From: Acidimicrobiaceae bacterium
GTDB taxonomy: Bacteria; Actinomycetota; Acidimicrobiia; Acidimicrobiales; Ilumatobacteraceae
DNA: 64,000 bases
Direction of reading: 5' to 3'
NCBI GenBank assembly: GCA_020637295.1
Contig: JACJWF010000014.1
Coordinates: 1-64,000 of the forward strand
Below the pieces are notes generated by a model. The model was not told where the DNA came from. It made no database searches and saw nothing but the letters and a program-made list of their open reading frames with translations. Each line of letters begins with the position of its first letter. Position 1 is the stretch's first letter. Shown one piece after another: positions 25,028 through 33,898 of this stretch. The position numbers and the translations under genes were made by a program.

Positions 25028-25918
25028 TCACGCGGTCGAAGCCCCGATGCGCTGCAGCTTGGCCGGGTTGAGGACCAGCCGCACGGCGGCGATCCGCTCG
25101 CCGTCGATCTCGAACGCCATCACCATCGAGGGCCGGCCGCCCCGGCGGAACAGCAGCCCGGGCTCGCCGTTGACCTGCTGCACCTCGACGGTGACACCCG
25201 GCGGGATCCGCCGCGTGACGTTGGCGAGGAAGCGGCTGACCCGCTCCGCGCCGACCACCGGCCGGCGGGCGGCATGGACGTCGCGCCCGCCGTCGCTGAC
25301 CAGCACCACATCGTCCAGCAGGATGCGGCGCAGTTCGTCCACCTGACCGAACGCGCACGCAGCCATGAACCGCTGCACGAGATCGGTGGCCTCGGCCGCG
25401 CCGGGCGGGCCGGTGACCCTGCGCCGCTCGTCGCGCACCCGCTGACGGGCACGCGTCGCGATCTGCCGGCAGGCCTCCTCGCTGCGGTCCACTACTGCGG
25501 CGATGGCCGCGTAGGGCTCGCCGAACACGTCGCCGAGCAGGAACACGGCGCGCTCCACCGGCGCCAGCCGTTCCAGCACCACCAGAAACCCGAGCGTCAG
25601 CGACTCCGCCCACTCCACGGTGTCGGCCGGGTCGGCAGCGGTCAGCAAGGGCTCCGGCAACCATGGCCCGACGTAGTGCTCGCGCTGGCGACGGGCGGAC
25701 TTCAGCACATCCAGCGCGATGCGGGATGCCGCCGTGGTCAGCCACGCTGCGGGCCGGTCCACGGCGGCACGACCGGCGTCGCCCAGGCGGTGCCAGCGCA
25801 GCCAGGTCTCCTGCACCACGTCGTCGGCGTCCGCGGCCGAACCGAGCATCCGGTACGCCAGCCCGTGCAGCCGGCCGCGCTCGGCCTCGAACACCTCGTC
25901 GTGGGTGGGCTGGTTCAT
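25028..25918 (-). CDS. ECF41-type sigma factor with SnoaL-like C-terminal domain
   Basis: A 296-residue extracytoplasmic-function sigma factor. Region 2 is seen in FEAERGRLHGLAYRMLGSAADADDVVQETWLRW, region 4 in LERLAPVERAVFLLGDVFGEPYAAIAAVVDRSEEACRQIATRAR. The C-terminal ~110 residues form a SnoaL-like domain ending NPAKLQRIG, matching the NPxKL signature that in ECF41 factors controls activity in place of an anti-sigma factor. The ATG overlaps the oxidoreductase stop by 4 bases (ATGA). ECF41 genes typically sit with an oxidoreductase, decarboxylase or epimerase (COE), as here. Confidence 0.92.
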   Translation of the reverse strand: MNQPTHDEVFEAERGRLHGLAYRMLGSAADADDVVQETWLRWHRLGDAGRAAVDRPAAWLTTAASRIALDVLKSARRQREHYVGPWLPEPLLTAADPADTVEWAESLTLGFLVVLERLAPVERAVFLLGDVFGEPYAAIAAVVDRSEEACRQIATRARQRVRDERRRVTGPPGAAEATDLVQRFMAACAFGQVDELRRILLDDVVLVSDGGRDVHAARRPVVGAERVSRFLANVTRRIPPGVTVEVQQVNGEPGLLFRRGGRPSMVMAFEIDGERIAAVRLVLNPAKLQRIGASTA

Positions 25919-27180
25919 CGGCCCACCAGCTTGCCAGCCGCCGCTGCGGCGAGCGCCCCGGTCCCGGCGGCTTCGGCACTGGCGGCGGATGCGTCCAGCA
26001 GGTGCCCCTCCGCACCCACCCAGTCGCCGGCGAGGAACACCCCGTCCACCCCGCTGTCGGTGACGGCCGGGCGGCCGGCGAGGCCACCGTGCTCGGCCAC
26101 GGCCAACGCGCCGGCCACGGTCATGCGGTGCAGGTAGCGGGCGTCGACGATCATCGCCGGCGTGATGCCGGCCAGCAGGGCATGCTGCTCCAGCTGGGCG
26201 CGGGTGGCCGCCGGGTCGTGCTGCTCGCCGGGGCGGAGGTAGCGGGCGACGTGGACCACCGACCCACCCTCGGGTGCCAGGCGGGCGAACGCCCCGTGAT
26301 CGGAGAGGTACAGCGGCTCGTCGATGCCGAACAGCAGCGGCACCGGCGACGGGCCGGTGGTCGCCAGGTCGAGGCAGGCGGCCTCCACGGGCGGGCCGAC
26401 CGTGAACGGCACCCGCCCGGTGAGCGTGGCTGCGGCGTCGGGTGTCGCCAGCGCGACCACGGCGGTGGAGGCGGCCAGTGTTCCCCCGCCGTCCAGCGAG
26501 ACCACCACGTCCTCGCCGTCGCGGCCCACCGCCACGGCCGCCTCCGGGCGGATGTCCAGGCCGTCCGCCAGCGCGTCGACCAGCACCTGCCAGCCACCGT
26601 CGACGTAGAGGACGCCGGTCCGCATGGACAGCTGCAACTGGCCGACCACCATGTCCGCCGCGGCGATCTCCGGCGTACAGCTGTAGGTGCCGACGCGGGC
26701 CAGCATGCGCTGCAGCGCAGCCGCATCGTCGGGGAGTCGCAGCGCTTCCAGCCACTGGGCGAACGTCTGCGACCCGAGGCCCGCCGGGTCGGCGTCCATC
26801 AGCCGGGCCCGCGACCGGGCCAACGCGACCTTGCCCTTGGCGTTGACCAGCCGGCTGCGGACCAGGCTGGCCGCACCGACCGGCAGCGGCTCCACCCTGC
26901 CGCGCAACGAGCCGTGGAAGCCGCTCGAGGGCGAGGCACCGGCGAGGGGCGCACCGAAGCGGCGCAGCAGTCGCTCGGCGGCGGCACCGCGGTACAGGGC
27001 GTGCGGGCCGCGGTTCCAGTGGTGCCCGCCGCGGTCGTCGGTGCGGGCGCGGCCACCAGGGGGCTGGGGATCCACCACGGTGACCGTGCCGCCTCCGGCA
27101 GCCACCGTCCTGGCGGCGATGAGCCCGGCCAGGCCGGCACCCACCACGATCGTGTCCACTCGTCGTGTGTTCATGTCCAT
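25915..27180 (-). CDS. FAD-dependent amine oxidase/desaturase-like oxidoreductase
   Basis: A 421-residue flavoprotein with a Rossmann motif VDTIVVGAGLAGLIAARTVAAGGGTVTVVDP near the start (GxGxxG) and a C-terminal FAD-contact motif GVDGVFLAGDWVGAEGHLLDASAASAEAAGTGAL. This is the amine oxidase/phytoene desaturase/protoporphyrinogen oxidase superfamily; no closer function can be assigned. It is translationally coupled to the ECF41 sigma gene and is the likely COE target gene. The start is ATG at 27180 or two codons later at 27174; both fit. The mid-region ADPAGLGSQTFAQWLEAL follows the superfamily pattern. Confidence 0.85.
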   Translation of the reverse strand: MDMNTRRVDTIVVGAGLAGLIAARTVAAGGGTVTVVDPQPPGGRARTDDRGGHHWNRGPHALYRGAAAERLLRRFGAPLAGASPSSGFHGSLRGRVEPLPVGAASLVRSRLVNAKGKVALARSRARLMDADPAGLGSQTFAQWLEALRLPDDAAALQRMLARVGTYSCTPEIAAADMVVGQLQLSMRTGVLYVDGGWQVLVDALADGLDIRPEAAVAVGRDGEDVVVSLDGGGTLAASTAVVALATPDAAATLTGRVPFTVGPPVEAACLDLATTGPSPVPLLFGIDEPLYLSDHGAFARLAPEGGSVVHVARYLRPGEQHDPAATRAQLEQHALLAGITPAMIVDARYLHRMTVAGALAVAEHGGLAGRPAVTDSGVDGVFLAGDWVGAEGHLLDASAASAEAAGTGALAAAAAGKLVGR

Positions 27181-27230
27181 CCGACGACGGAGGACTGCCG
27201 GATGTGACAGGTCGGCGCGGCGGCGCTGCG

Positions 27231-27749
27231 TCAGCCGCCCGTGTTGGTCGTCTCCCACGTCACCTTGGCGCCTTGGTGCCCTGCAGCCACCACCGTGTAC
27301 GTCGCCGCGCCGGCGGACACCACCAGCAGCACCGCCATCACGATCGCGCCGGCGCGAGACCGCACGAAGGTCCAGAACCCGCCCGACGACGCGTGGCCGT
27401 CCGCCGCCTGGGCGCGACGCCGGGCGAACCAGCGCACACCGACGACGGCGACGACGACGAGGAAGAACAGCAGGGACACGCCGCGGGCGGCGTCGCCCAT
27501 CTCCGCATGGTCGGCGAGTGCAGCAGAGCGCTTCACGGAGTGCTCCAACTCTTCACCGCTGCCGGCCGCCAGCACGGCGCCGAGGGCGCCGACGCCGGAC
27601 ACCGCCACCAGCACCCACCCGAACCGATCCAGCCATTCGGCGCGGAGCGCGAACACCATCGCGATCAATGCCGCCAACGGCACCAGCACCACTGGAATGT
27701 GGACGAGGAGGGGGTGGGCCGGCAGCCCGAACAGGGTGGACAGTTCCAT
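27231..27749 (-). CDS. DUF2231 membrane protein
   Basis: A 172-residue membrane protein. MELSTLFGLPAHPLLVHIPVVLVPLAALIAMVFAL carries the DUF2231 HPLLVHIPV signature, followed by helices WVLVAVSGVGALGAVLAAGSG, GVSLLFFLVVVAVVGVRWF and IVMAVLLVVSAGAATYTVVAAGHQGAKVTW, giving four helices. The tail HQGAKVTWE is also seen in such proteins. Function is unknown; DUF2231 members are often near redox or haem genes. TACCGT lies 8 bases before the ATG, and paired 11-base repeats resembling a PHO box lie 34-55 bases upstream. Confidence 0.75.
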   Translation of the reverse strand: MELSTLFGLPAHPLLVHIPVVLVPLAALIAMVFALRAEWLDRFGWVLVAVSGVGALGAVLAAGSGEELEHSVKRSAALADHAEMGDAARGVSLLFFLVVVAVVGVRWFARRRAQAADGHASSGGFWTFVRSRAGAIVMAVLLVVSAGAATYTVVAAGHQGAKVTWETTNTGG

Positions 27750-27782
27750 GGCCCGGGACGGTACGAGAGGACGGCGGCCGAT

Positions 27783-27804
27783 CTGGTGAGAGTCAGGTGA
27801 GAAC
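27783..27804 (-). promoter_or_regulatory. Two 11-bp direct repeats upstream of DUF2231 gene
   Basis: The minus strand reads GTTCTCACCTG then ACTCTCACCAG, two adjacent 11-base units with a TCTCACC core. The unit is close to CGTTCTCACGG in the polyphosphate-operon repeats at 11550-11560. On the plus strand GGTGAG recurs and pairs with CTCACC at 27804-27809, so the site could also be a hairpin. Confidence 0.35.
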
Positions 27805-27849
27805 TCACCCAAGGTTCGTCCAAGACCCGGCTTGCCTGATGGCGCCGGC

Positions 27850-29121
27850 TCAGCCCGGGAGTTCGGCAGCGACGTCGCGGTAGGCGGCAGCGAACCGTTC
27901 GCCGGCCTCGTCGATCTGTGCCTCGGTCATCTGGGTGTTCAGCACGATGAACCCGCGTGACGCGAAGTACAGGCCGTGGTTCATGCCGGCCAGATGCAAG
28001 AGGCGCATCGCGTCGGCGTCCTCGCGCACGATGTTGGCGGCGGGGGCCACCGGCGAGGCGTACACGTTCAGCAGCGAGCCGATCCGCCGGCAGGCGAACG
28101 GCACGCCGGCTGCAGCGGCACCGTCGGCCAGGTGGCCCTCCAGTCGTTCCGCCAGCGACGCCATCACAGCGATGTTGTCGCTGGTGAGGTGGCCATAGCT
28201 GACGATGCCTGCGGCGGTGGTGACCGGGTTGCCGTTGAACGTGCCGGAGTGGAAGATCTTCCCGCGGCCGGGGTCCAGCAGGCTCATCAGGTCGGCCCGG
28301 CCGCCGACGGCACCCACCGGGTAGCCGCCGCCGATGATCTTGCCCATCGTCGTGAGGTCCGGGGTGATGCCCAGGTTCACCTGGTGGCCGCCGGTGTTCA
28401 TCCGCAGCGAGATCACCTCGTCGAGCACGAAGACGGCGCCGGCCCGGTGGGTGGCGTCGATGACCCGCTGGAAGAACTCGGTGGGCGCGCTGACGAGGCC
28501 CGACGAGCCCATGAACCCCTCGAGGAACACCGCAGCGATCTCGTCGCCGTGCGCGGCCAGCACCTGCTCGAACGCGTCGGCGTCACCCCACGGCGCGGTG
28601 ATGGTGTGCGGCCAGTGCTTCTCGCCCTCGTTGCCGAAGAAGCCGGCCTCGAACACCTCGTGGCTGCCGTGGTAGCCGAAGCGGGCCATCAGCACCTTGT
28701 GGCGCCCGGTGTTCGTACGGGCCACGTGGAGGGCCAGCATGTTGGCCTCGCTGCCGGAGTTGCAGAACCGCACGAGGTCGATGGACGGCACCCGCCCGGC
28801 GATCAGTTCGGCCAACTCGATCTGGCTGTTGTTACGGGCGGGCCAGGCGGTGCCCGCACCGATGACGGCCGCGACCGCATCGACGATCGGCCGGTAGGCG
28901 TGGCCGTGCAGCAGGCTGGTGAAGTTGTTCGACAAATCGAAGTACTCGTTGCCGTCGATGTCCACCAGGGTGGAGCCCTTCGCCGACGCCACCGTCAGCG
29001 GGTACGGGGTGTGGTAGCCGGCGGCGCGCGTCTCGCCGGCGGGCATCACCTTCTGGGCGCGCGGCCCCATCGTCGCGCTCTTCGGAGTGCGCTCCATGTA
29101 CGTCGACTCGATCGATGCCAT
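27850..29121 (-). CDS. Class III PLP aminotransferase (GSA-aminomutase-like)
   Basis: A 423-residue class III pyridoxal-phosphate enzyme. Seen: VRFCNSGSEANMLALHVARTNTGR, MARFGYHGSHEV, AVFVLDEVISLRMNTGGHQ (PLP-binding Asp), TTMGKIIGGGYPVGAVGG with the PLP Lys, and FHSGTFNGNPV. It resembles glutamate-1-semialdehyde aminomutase and related transaminases, but no haem gene neighbours support hemL, so the substrate is undetermined. TAGCAT lies 7 bases before the ATG (leaderless). Confidence 0.88.
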   Translation of the reverse strand: MASIESTYMERTPKSATMGPRAQKVMPAGETRAAGYHTPYPLTVASAKGSTLVDIDGNEYFDLSNNFTSLLHGHAYRPIVDAVAAVIGAGTAWPARNNSQIELAELIAGRVPSIDLVRFCNSGSEANMLALHVARTNTGRHKVLMARFGYHGSHEVFEAGFFGNEGEKHWPHTITAPWGDADAFEQVLAAHGDEIAAVFLEGFMGSSGLVSAPTEFFQRVIDATHRAGAVFVLDEVISLRMNTGGHQVNLGITPDLTTMGKIIGGGYPVGAVGGRADLMSLLDPGRGKIFHSGTFNGNPVTTAAGIVSYGHLTSDNIAVMASLAERLEGHLADGAAAAGVPFACRRIGSLLNVYASPVAPAANIVREDADAMRLLHLAGMNHGLYFASRGFIVLNTQMTEAQIDEAGERFAAAYRDVAAELPG

Positions 29122-29128
29122 GGCGCGG

Positions 29129-29134
29129 ATGCTA
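29129..29134 (-). promoter_or_regulatory. -10 hexamer, leaderless start of aminotransferase gene
   Basis: TAGCAT on the minus strand lies 7 bases before the ATG at 29121. Confidence 0.45.
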
Positions 29135-29148
29135 CGCCCGCTCGCTGC

Positions 29149-29526
29149 TCAGCGTTCGAGCGTGGAGTTCGACGGGTCGGCGGGGTCGTACGCCACCACC
29201 ACCGAGGTGCCGGCGGGGTACCGTGCCGCCAGCCGCGAGGCGCTGGCCTCCCCCCGGGCAATGCGCACGGTGCTGCCCTGGAACACCCGGTTGCCGACCT
29301 GGTAGGCGTACAGCACCAGCGGCGTCTCCAGCGCATCACCGGCCCGGCGGCCCACCTGCACGGTGCTGCTCAGCACGGTGCCCTTCGTGGTGGTCCACGT
29401 CGCAGGGGCGCGCACGCCTTCGCGCCGGTGCCGGCGTGTCCGCGCCGCAACGATGGCCACCGCTGCCGTCACAACGGCGACCACCGCCGCAGCCACCACC
29501 GAGGTGGTCGCGTCGAGTCCTGCCAT
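29149..29526 (-). CDS. DUF3592-like single-pass membrane protein
   Basis: A 125-residue protein. An N-terminal helix SVVAAAVVAVVTAAVAIVAAR is followed by an extracytoplasmic DUF3592-type domain: VLYAYQVGNRVFQGSTVRIARGEASASRLAARYPAGTSVVVAYDPADPSNSTLER, where YPxGxxVxVYYDPxxPxxAxLE is the family signature. The function is unknown. It lies between the aminotransferase and the M20 gene, in the same direction but with its own gap; no clear promoter hexamer was found. Confidence 0.75.
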   Translation of the reverse strand: MAGLDATTSVVAAAVVAVVTAAVAIVAARTRRHRREGVRAPATWTTTKGTVLSSTVQVGRRAGDALETPLVLYAYQVGNRVFQGSTVRIARGEASASRLAARYPAGTSVVVAYDPADPSNSTLER

Positions 29527-29590
29527 GTACCCGTCCGTCCCGTTCGAAACGTTCCCCGGGCACGTTAGTGCGCTCGGCGAGGGCCGAATT

Positions 29591-30934
29591 TCACGACAGC
29601 AGATCGCGGGTGACGTCCAGCCACAGGTCGGTGGTGAGGCGCAGGCTCTCCACGTCGATGCGCTCGTCGTGGCCGTGGAACCGGCGGCCGAAGTCGGCCG
29701 GGTCGATGTCCGGGCTGAACAGCCCGGCGCCGTACGACACGGCCCCCATCTCGCGGTAGATGCGCGAATCGGTGAAACCGACGACGAGTTGCGGCGTCGG
29801 GCGGGCGGTGGGGAACGGCTTGGCGATGCTGCGGGCCAGCGCGTCCCACAGGGCGGTGTCGGTGCGGCTGATCGACGCCTGGTCGTTCATCACCACCTCC
29901 ACCTCCACCCGGTCGTAGAGGTCGCCGAGCGCGGCGCGCAGGTGGGCGTCCACGTCCGCAGCCGTCTCGCCGGGGAGGGTCCGCACGTCCACACCGATGT
30001 CCACCACGTCCGGGATGACGTTGGTCTTGAACGGCTGGCCGCCGGTGTGCAGCGAGTTGCAGGAGAACGTGGTGTGGGTGCAGGCGTGCAGGTGCGCGCC
30101 GGGGCCGGGCACGGGCAGGGCGTCGAGGAAGGCGTCGATCCGCTCGGTGTCCAGCAGGTCGCGCTGGGCGTCCTCCGGGATGCCGAGCGTCTCCACCCGC
30201 GTCCGCCACAGTTCGTGGAAGCGCGGCGCAGGGCGGTAGTCGCCGATCCGCTGCACGACGGCGGCCGCGGTCATCAGCGCGTTGTCCGCCTTGAATGGGG
30301 TGCTGCCGTGGCCGGGGGTGCCGTGCACGCGGAGCTTCCGCCAGGCCACGCCCTTCTCGCCGACGTTGATGCCGACGTAGGGCTGCTCCTTCGGGCCGCT
30401 GTGGAGGCCGCCGTTCTCGGTGAGCACGTAGTCCGCCGCGATCGCGTCGCGGTGGTGGTCGGCCATCCAGCGCATGCCGTGCGCGCTGCCGCTCTCCTCG
30501 TCGGCCACGGCGAAGTAGATCAGGTCGCCCTTGGGGCGGAAGCCGGTGGTGGCCAGGTGCTTGAACGCGACGGCCATCGAGGCGGTGAGGTTCAGCATGT
30601 CCACCGCGCCGCGGCCCCACACCTCGCCGTCGACCAGTTCGCCGCCGAACGGGTCGCGGCTCCAGCCGGCTTCGTTGACGGGCACGACGTCGGTGTGGCC
30701 CATCAGGCACAGGGTGGGCGCGTTGGGGTCGGTGCCCTCGATGCGGGCCACCAGCGACTGGCGCTCCGGCGTCGGCCCGAAGGACTGGAGGTCCAGCCCC
30801 GTGCTGCCGAGGTACTGGCGGAGGATGTCCGCGTTGCGGGTCTCGAAGCCGCTCTCGGCCGTGCCGTCGTTGACGCAGCGGGTGCGGATGAGCGCCTGGA
30901 GCAGCTCCACGGTCTCTCCGGTGAGGCGGTCCAT
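29591..30934 (-). CDS. M20/M25/M40 family metallohydrolase
   Basis: A 447-residue zinc peptidase of the M20 ACY1/CPG2 type. Metal ligands: His in CLMGHTDVVPVNEAGW, Asp in WGRGAVDMLN, catalytic Glu pair in VADEESGSAHG, with a later GAGLFSPDIDP and the C-terminal HGHDERIDVESL carrying the last His. The lid contains GTPGHGSTPF. It likely hydrolyses an N-acyl amino acid or dipeptide. The gene starts one base after the stop of the acyl-CoA ligase gene, so they are co-transcribed. An upstream in-frame extension overlapping the ligase gene is rejected. Confidence 0.88.
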   Translation of the reverse strand: MDRLTGETVELLQALIRTRCVNDGTAESGFETRNADILRQYLGSTGLDLQSFGPTPERQSLVARIEGTDPNAPTLCLMGHTDVVPVNEAGWSRDPFGGELVDGEVWGRGAVDMLNLTASMAVAFKHLATTGFRPKGDLIYFAVADEESGSAHGMRWMADHHRDAIAADYVLTENGGLHSGPKEQPYVGINVGEKGVAWRKLRVHGTPGHGSTPFKADNALMTAAAVVQRIGDYRPAPRFHELWRTRVETLGIPEDAQRDLLDTERIDAFLDALPVPGPGAHLHACTHTTFSCNSLHTGGQPFKTNVIPDVVDIGVDVRTLPGETAADVDAHLRAALGDLYDRVEVEVVMNDQASISRTDTALWDALARSIAKPFPTARPTPQLVVGFTDSRIYREMGAVSYGAGLFSPDIDPADFGRRFHGHDERIDVESLRLTTDLWLDVTRDLLS

Positions 30935-30935
30935 G

Positions 30936-32405
30936 TCAGGCCCCCTGCCCCTGCGCAGCGGCGATGCGCTCGGCGCGCAGCGCGCTGCGGCGCACCTTGC
31001 CGGCGTCGTCGCGCAGTGGTTCGCTGACGAACTCGAACGTCCGCGGCAGCTTGTAGACCACCAGGCGCTCGCCGAGGAAGGTGCGCAGCTCGTCGAGGTC
31101 AATCTCCGCCGGGTCGGCTTCGAGGATGGCGTGGACCGTGTTGCCCTTGTCCTCGTCGGGCAGGCCGATGACGGCACAGGAGTGGATGCCGCCGTGCTCC
31201 TGCAGCGCGGCCTCCACCTCGGCCGGGTAGATGTTGGCGCCGCCGCTGAGGATCATGTCGGCAGCCCGGTCGCCGAGGTACAGGTAGCCGTCGGCGTCGA
31301 GGTAGCCGTGGTCGCCGAGGCTCTCCCACCCACCGGGCAGCGTCTTGGCCGTGGCGCCGCGGTACTCGTAGGTGGGGGTGTCGCGGGTGTCCGGCGGGCG
31401 CAACCACACCTCGCCCATCTCGCCGGCGGGCAGTTCGTTGCCGTCGTCGTCGGTGATCATCACCGTGCCGGGCACGCTCTTGCCGACCGAGCCGCGGTGG
31501 GCCAGCCAGTCCACACCGTTGATGATGGTGGCGGTCTGGGCCTCCGTGCCGGCGTACAGCTCCCAGATGCGCTCGGCGCCCAGCCAGTCGATCCACACCT
31601 GCTTCAGCCACTCCGGGCAGGGCTCGGCGAGGTGCCAGACCACCTTCAGGCTGGACAGGTCGTAGCCGTCGCGCACGTGCTCGGGCAGGCGCCAGATGCG
31701 CTTCATCATCGTCGGCACGGTGTAGAGCACGGTGCCCTGGTACTGCTGGATCGCGGCCAGCGTGGCCTCGGCGTCGAACTTCGGCAGCACCACCACGTGG
31801 CTGCCGCCGAGCAGCGCCTGGCAGCTCCACACCGCCGGGCCGTTGTGGTAGAGCGGCCCGGGCATGACCAGGCAGCCGTTGCCGAGGAACATCGGGGTCT
31901 GGGCCTCGGTGTCGATGGTGGCGGGGTCGCCGGAGACGATCAGCTTCGGGCGGCCGGTGCTGCCACCGCTGGTGGGTGCCTTCCATGCCGGGGAGACTGC
32001 GTCCGGCAGGTGCGATGCATCGGCGGGCGGGGCGACGAAGCCGGTCGGGATGCACAGGCGGCCGGGCACGCTGCCCTCGGCCACACCGACGACGGCCTTC
32101 GGGTCGGCCAGCTCCATGATGGCGTCGAACTCCCGCGGCGGCAGGCGCCAGGAGATCGGCTGGGGGATGGCGCCGAGCCGCCAGATCGCGAGGTAGGCGA
32201 CGAACCAGTCGATGCTGTTGGGCACCGCCACGGTGACCATGTCGCCCAGGCCCACGCCGTGGGCGGCGAAGTGCACGGCCAGGTCGTCGCCCCGGCGGAC
32301 CAGCTCGGCGCGGCTGAGCGTCGTGTCGCCGATGGTCAGCGAGGGCGCATCCGGCTGCGCCTCGGCAAGTTCGTGGAGGCGGCGGCTGAAGGAGATGACG
32401 GCCAT
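30936..32405 (-). CDS. AMP-binding acyl-CoA ligase
   Basis: A 489-residue member of the ANL adenylate-forming superfamily, activating a carboxylic acid to acyl-AMP then acyl-CoA. Seen: the P-loop APTSGGSTGRPKLI, the aromatic motif YAGTEAQ, and LGDRAADMILSGGANIYPAEVEAAL (A8 hinge) with the catalytic Lys in DDAGKVRRSALR. The short length and the PxxxRLPPREFDAI opening suit bile-acid or steroid-side-chain type ligases (BaiB-like), but the substrate is uncertain. TAGGGT lies 6 bases before the ATG. The M20 peptidase follows in the same transcript. Confidence 0.88.
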   Translation of the reverse strand: MAVISFSRRLHELAEAQPDAPSLTIGDTTLSRAELVRRGDDLAVHFAAHGVGLGDMVTVAVPNSIDWFVAYLAIWRLGAIPQPISWRLPPREFDAIMELADPKAVVGVAEGSVPGRLCIPTGFVAPPADASHLPDAVSPAWKAPTSGGSTGRPKLIVSGDPATIDTEAQTPMFLGNGCLVMPGPLYHNGPAVWSCQALLGGSHVVVLPKFDAEATLAAIQQYQGTVLYTVPTMMKRIWRLPEHVRDGYDLSSLKVVWHLAEPCPEWLKQVWIDWLGAERIWELYAGTEAQTATIINGVDWLAHRGSVGKSVPGTVMITDDDGNELPAGEMGEVWLRPPDTRDTPTYEYRGATAKTLPGGWESLGDHGYLDADGYLYLGDRAADMILSGGANIYPAEVEAALQEHGGIHSCAVIGLPDEDKGNTVHAILEADPAEIDLDELRTFLGERLVVYKLPRTFEFVSEPLRDDAGKVRRSALRAERIAAAQGQGA

Positions 32406-32411
32406 GGGCGC

Positions 32412-32417
32412 ACCCTA
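32412..32417 (-). promoter_or_regulatory. -10 hexamer, leaderless start of acyl-CoA ligase operon
   Basis: TAGGGT on the minus strand lies 6 bases before the ATG at 32405. Confidence 0.45.
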
Positions 32418-32502
32418 TTCGGCGCCCCTACGAGCGTTCGCGTCGAGCGACGTGCGCTGGATTGGTGGTTGCCAGCGGCGGCGGCCGGGTGGAGGGTGGG
32501 GC

Positions 32503-33867
32503 ATGAACCCGCACACACCACCGCCGCAGGAGGTGTTCGGCAAGAACACCCGCCTCGCCCTCGACAACTTCGACGTCACCACGGAGCCGATGCCTGCGGC
32601 CCTGCTTCGCGCTCTCCTGTCCGTCAAACGCTGCGCTGCCCCGGCCAACGCTGCTCGCGCCGATGCCACCCATGTCTCGCCGGAGATCGCTGCAGCGATC
32701 GTGGCGGTGTGCGAGGACCTGGAGAAGGACCTGCCACTGGCCCTGTTCCCCGTGTCCGTGTTCCAGACGGGCTCGGGGACGTCGACGAACATGAACGTCA
32801 ACGAGGTCGTGGCCGCGCTGGCGACGCGACTGGCCGGGATGGAGGTCCATCCCAACGACCATGTCAACGCGTCCCAGTCGACGAACGACGTGTTCCCCTC
32901 GGCGTTGCGCATCGCCGCGCTCACTCTGCTGGACGGCGAGTTGGTGCCGTCGCTGCAGCGGCTCGCGTCCGTGCTGCGCGAGCGATCGGTCGCATTCGCT
33001 GACGTCGTGAAGGCCGGACGGACCCACCACATGGACGCCACGCCGATCACGCTGGGGCAGGAGTTCGGGGGCTACGCCGCACAGGTGGAGGAGGCGGTGG
33101 AGCGGCTGCAGTCCTGCCGGGAGCGGGTGGGCCGGCTTCCCCTCGGTGGCACAGCCGTGGGCACGGGCGTCAACGCGCCGGCAGGGTTCGGTGCGGACAC
33201 CATCGCCGCGCTCGCCGCGGGCACCGGCCTGCCGTTGCGCGAGGCGCCCGACCACTTCGCCGTGCAGGCCGGGCAGGACTCGATCGTCGAGTTGTCCGGG
33301 CATGTGCGCACTGCCGCCGTCGCGCTCTTCAAGATCGCCGGCGACATCCGCCTGCTGGCCAGCGGTCCGCGCACCGGCATTGCCGAACTGCGGCTGCCCG
33401 AACTGCAGCCGGGGTCGTCCATCATGCCGGGCAAGGTGAACCCGGTGCTGTGCGAGGTGGTCACCCAGGTCGCGGTCCAGGTGATGGGCAACGACACCGC
33501 CGTGGCGCTCGCCGGTTCGCAGGGCCAGTTCGAGCTGAACGCGTACCTGCCGCTGCTCGCGCGCAACCTCCTGGAGAGCATCACCCTGCTGGGGCGGGCG
33601 GCCCGCTCGTTCGCCGACCGCTGTGTGGCGTCCATCGAGGCCGACGAGGAGCGCTGCCGGGCCTACGCCGAGTCGACGCCCGCCCTGGCCACGGCCTTGA
33701 ACACGGCGATCGGCTACGACGCGGCCACGTCCATCGTCCGTGAAGCGCAGGCCACGGGCCGGCGGATCATCGATGTGGCCCGGGCTCGCGGCGTGCTCAA
33801 CGAGGAGCAGTTGGCCCGTGTGCTGGACCCGCTGGCCATGGCCCACGCACGGCCCGCGGACGGGTGA
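32503..33867 (+). CDS. fumC: Class II fumarate hydratase
   Basis: A 454-residue fumarase/aspartase superfamily enzyme. The signature PGSSIMPGKVNPV (with the catalytic Ser loop) is complete; SGTSTNMNVNEV, NASQSTNDVFPS, GRTHHMDATPITLGQEFGGY and GTAVGTGVNAP are also FumC-like. It interconverts fumarate and malate in the TCA cycle. The start has a strong GGAGGGTGGGG ribosome-binding site, one of few in the window. The residue pattern (GRTHHMDATPITLGQEF) is closer to fumarase than aspartase. Confidence 0.9.
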   Translation: MNPHTPPPQEVFGKNTRLALDNFDVTTEPMPAALLRALLSVKRCAAPANAARADATHVSPEIAAAIVAVCEDLEKDLPLALFPVSVFQTGSGTSTNMNVNEVVAALATRLAGMEVHPNDHVNASQSTNDVFPSALRIAALTLLDGELVPSLQRLASVLRERSVAFADVVKAGRTHHMDATPITLGQEFGGYAAQVEEAVERLQSCRERVGRLPLGGTAVGTGVNAPAGFGADTIAALAAGTGLPLREAPDHFAVQAGQDSIVELSGHVRTAAVALFKIAGDIRLLASGPRTGIAELRLPELQPGSSIMPGKVNPVLCEVVTQVAVQVMGNDTAVALAGSQGQFELNAYLPLLARNLLESITLLGRAARSFADRCVASIEADEERCRAYAESTPALATALNTAIGYDAATSIVREAQATGRRIIDVARARGVLNEEQLARVLDPLAMAHARPADG

Positions 33868-33886
33868 CGGTGGGCGGGCCGCACCG

Positions 33887-33892
33887 TAGGCT
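33887..33892 (+). promoter_or_regulatory. -10 hexamer, leaderless start of alpha/beta hydrolase gene
   Basis: TAGGCT lies 6 bases before the ATG at 33899. Confidence 0.4.
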
Positions 33893-33898
33893 GCGGCG

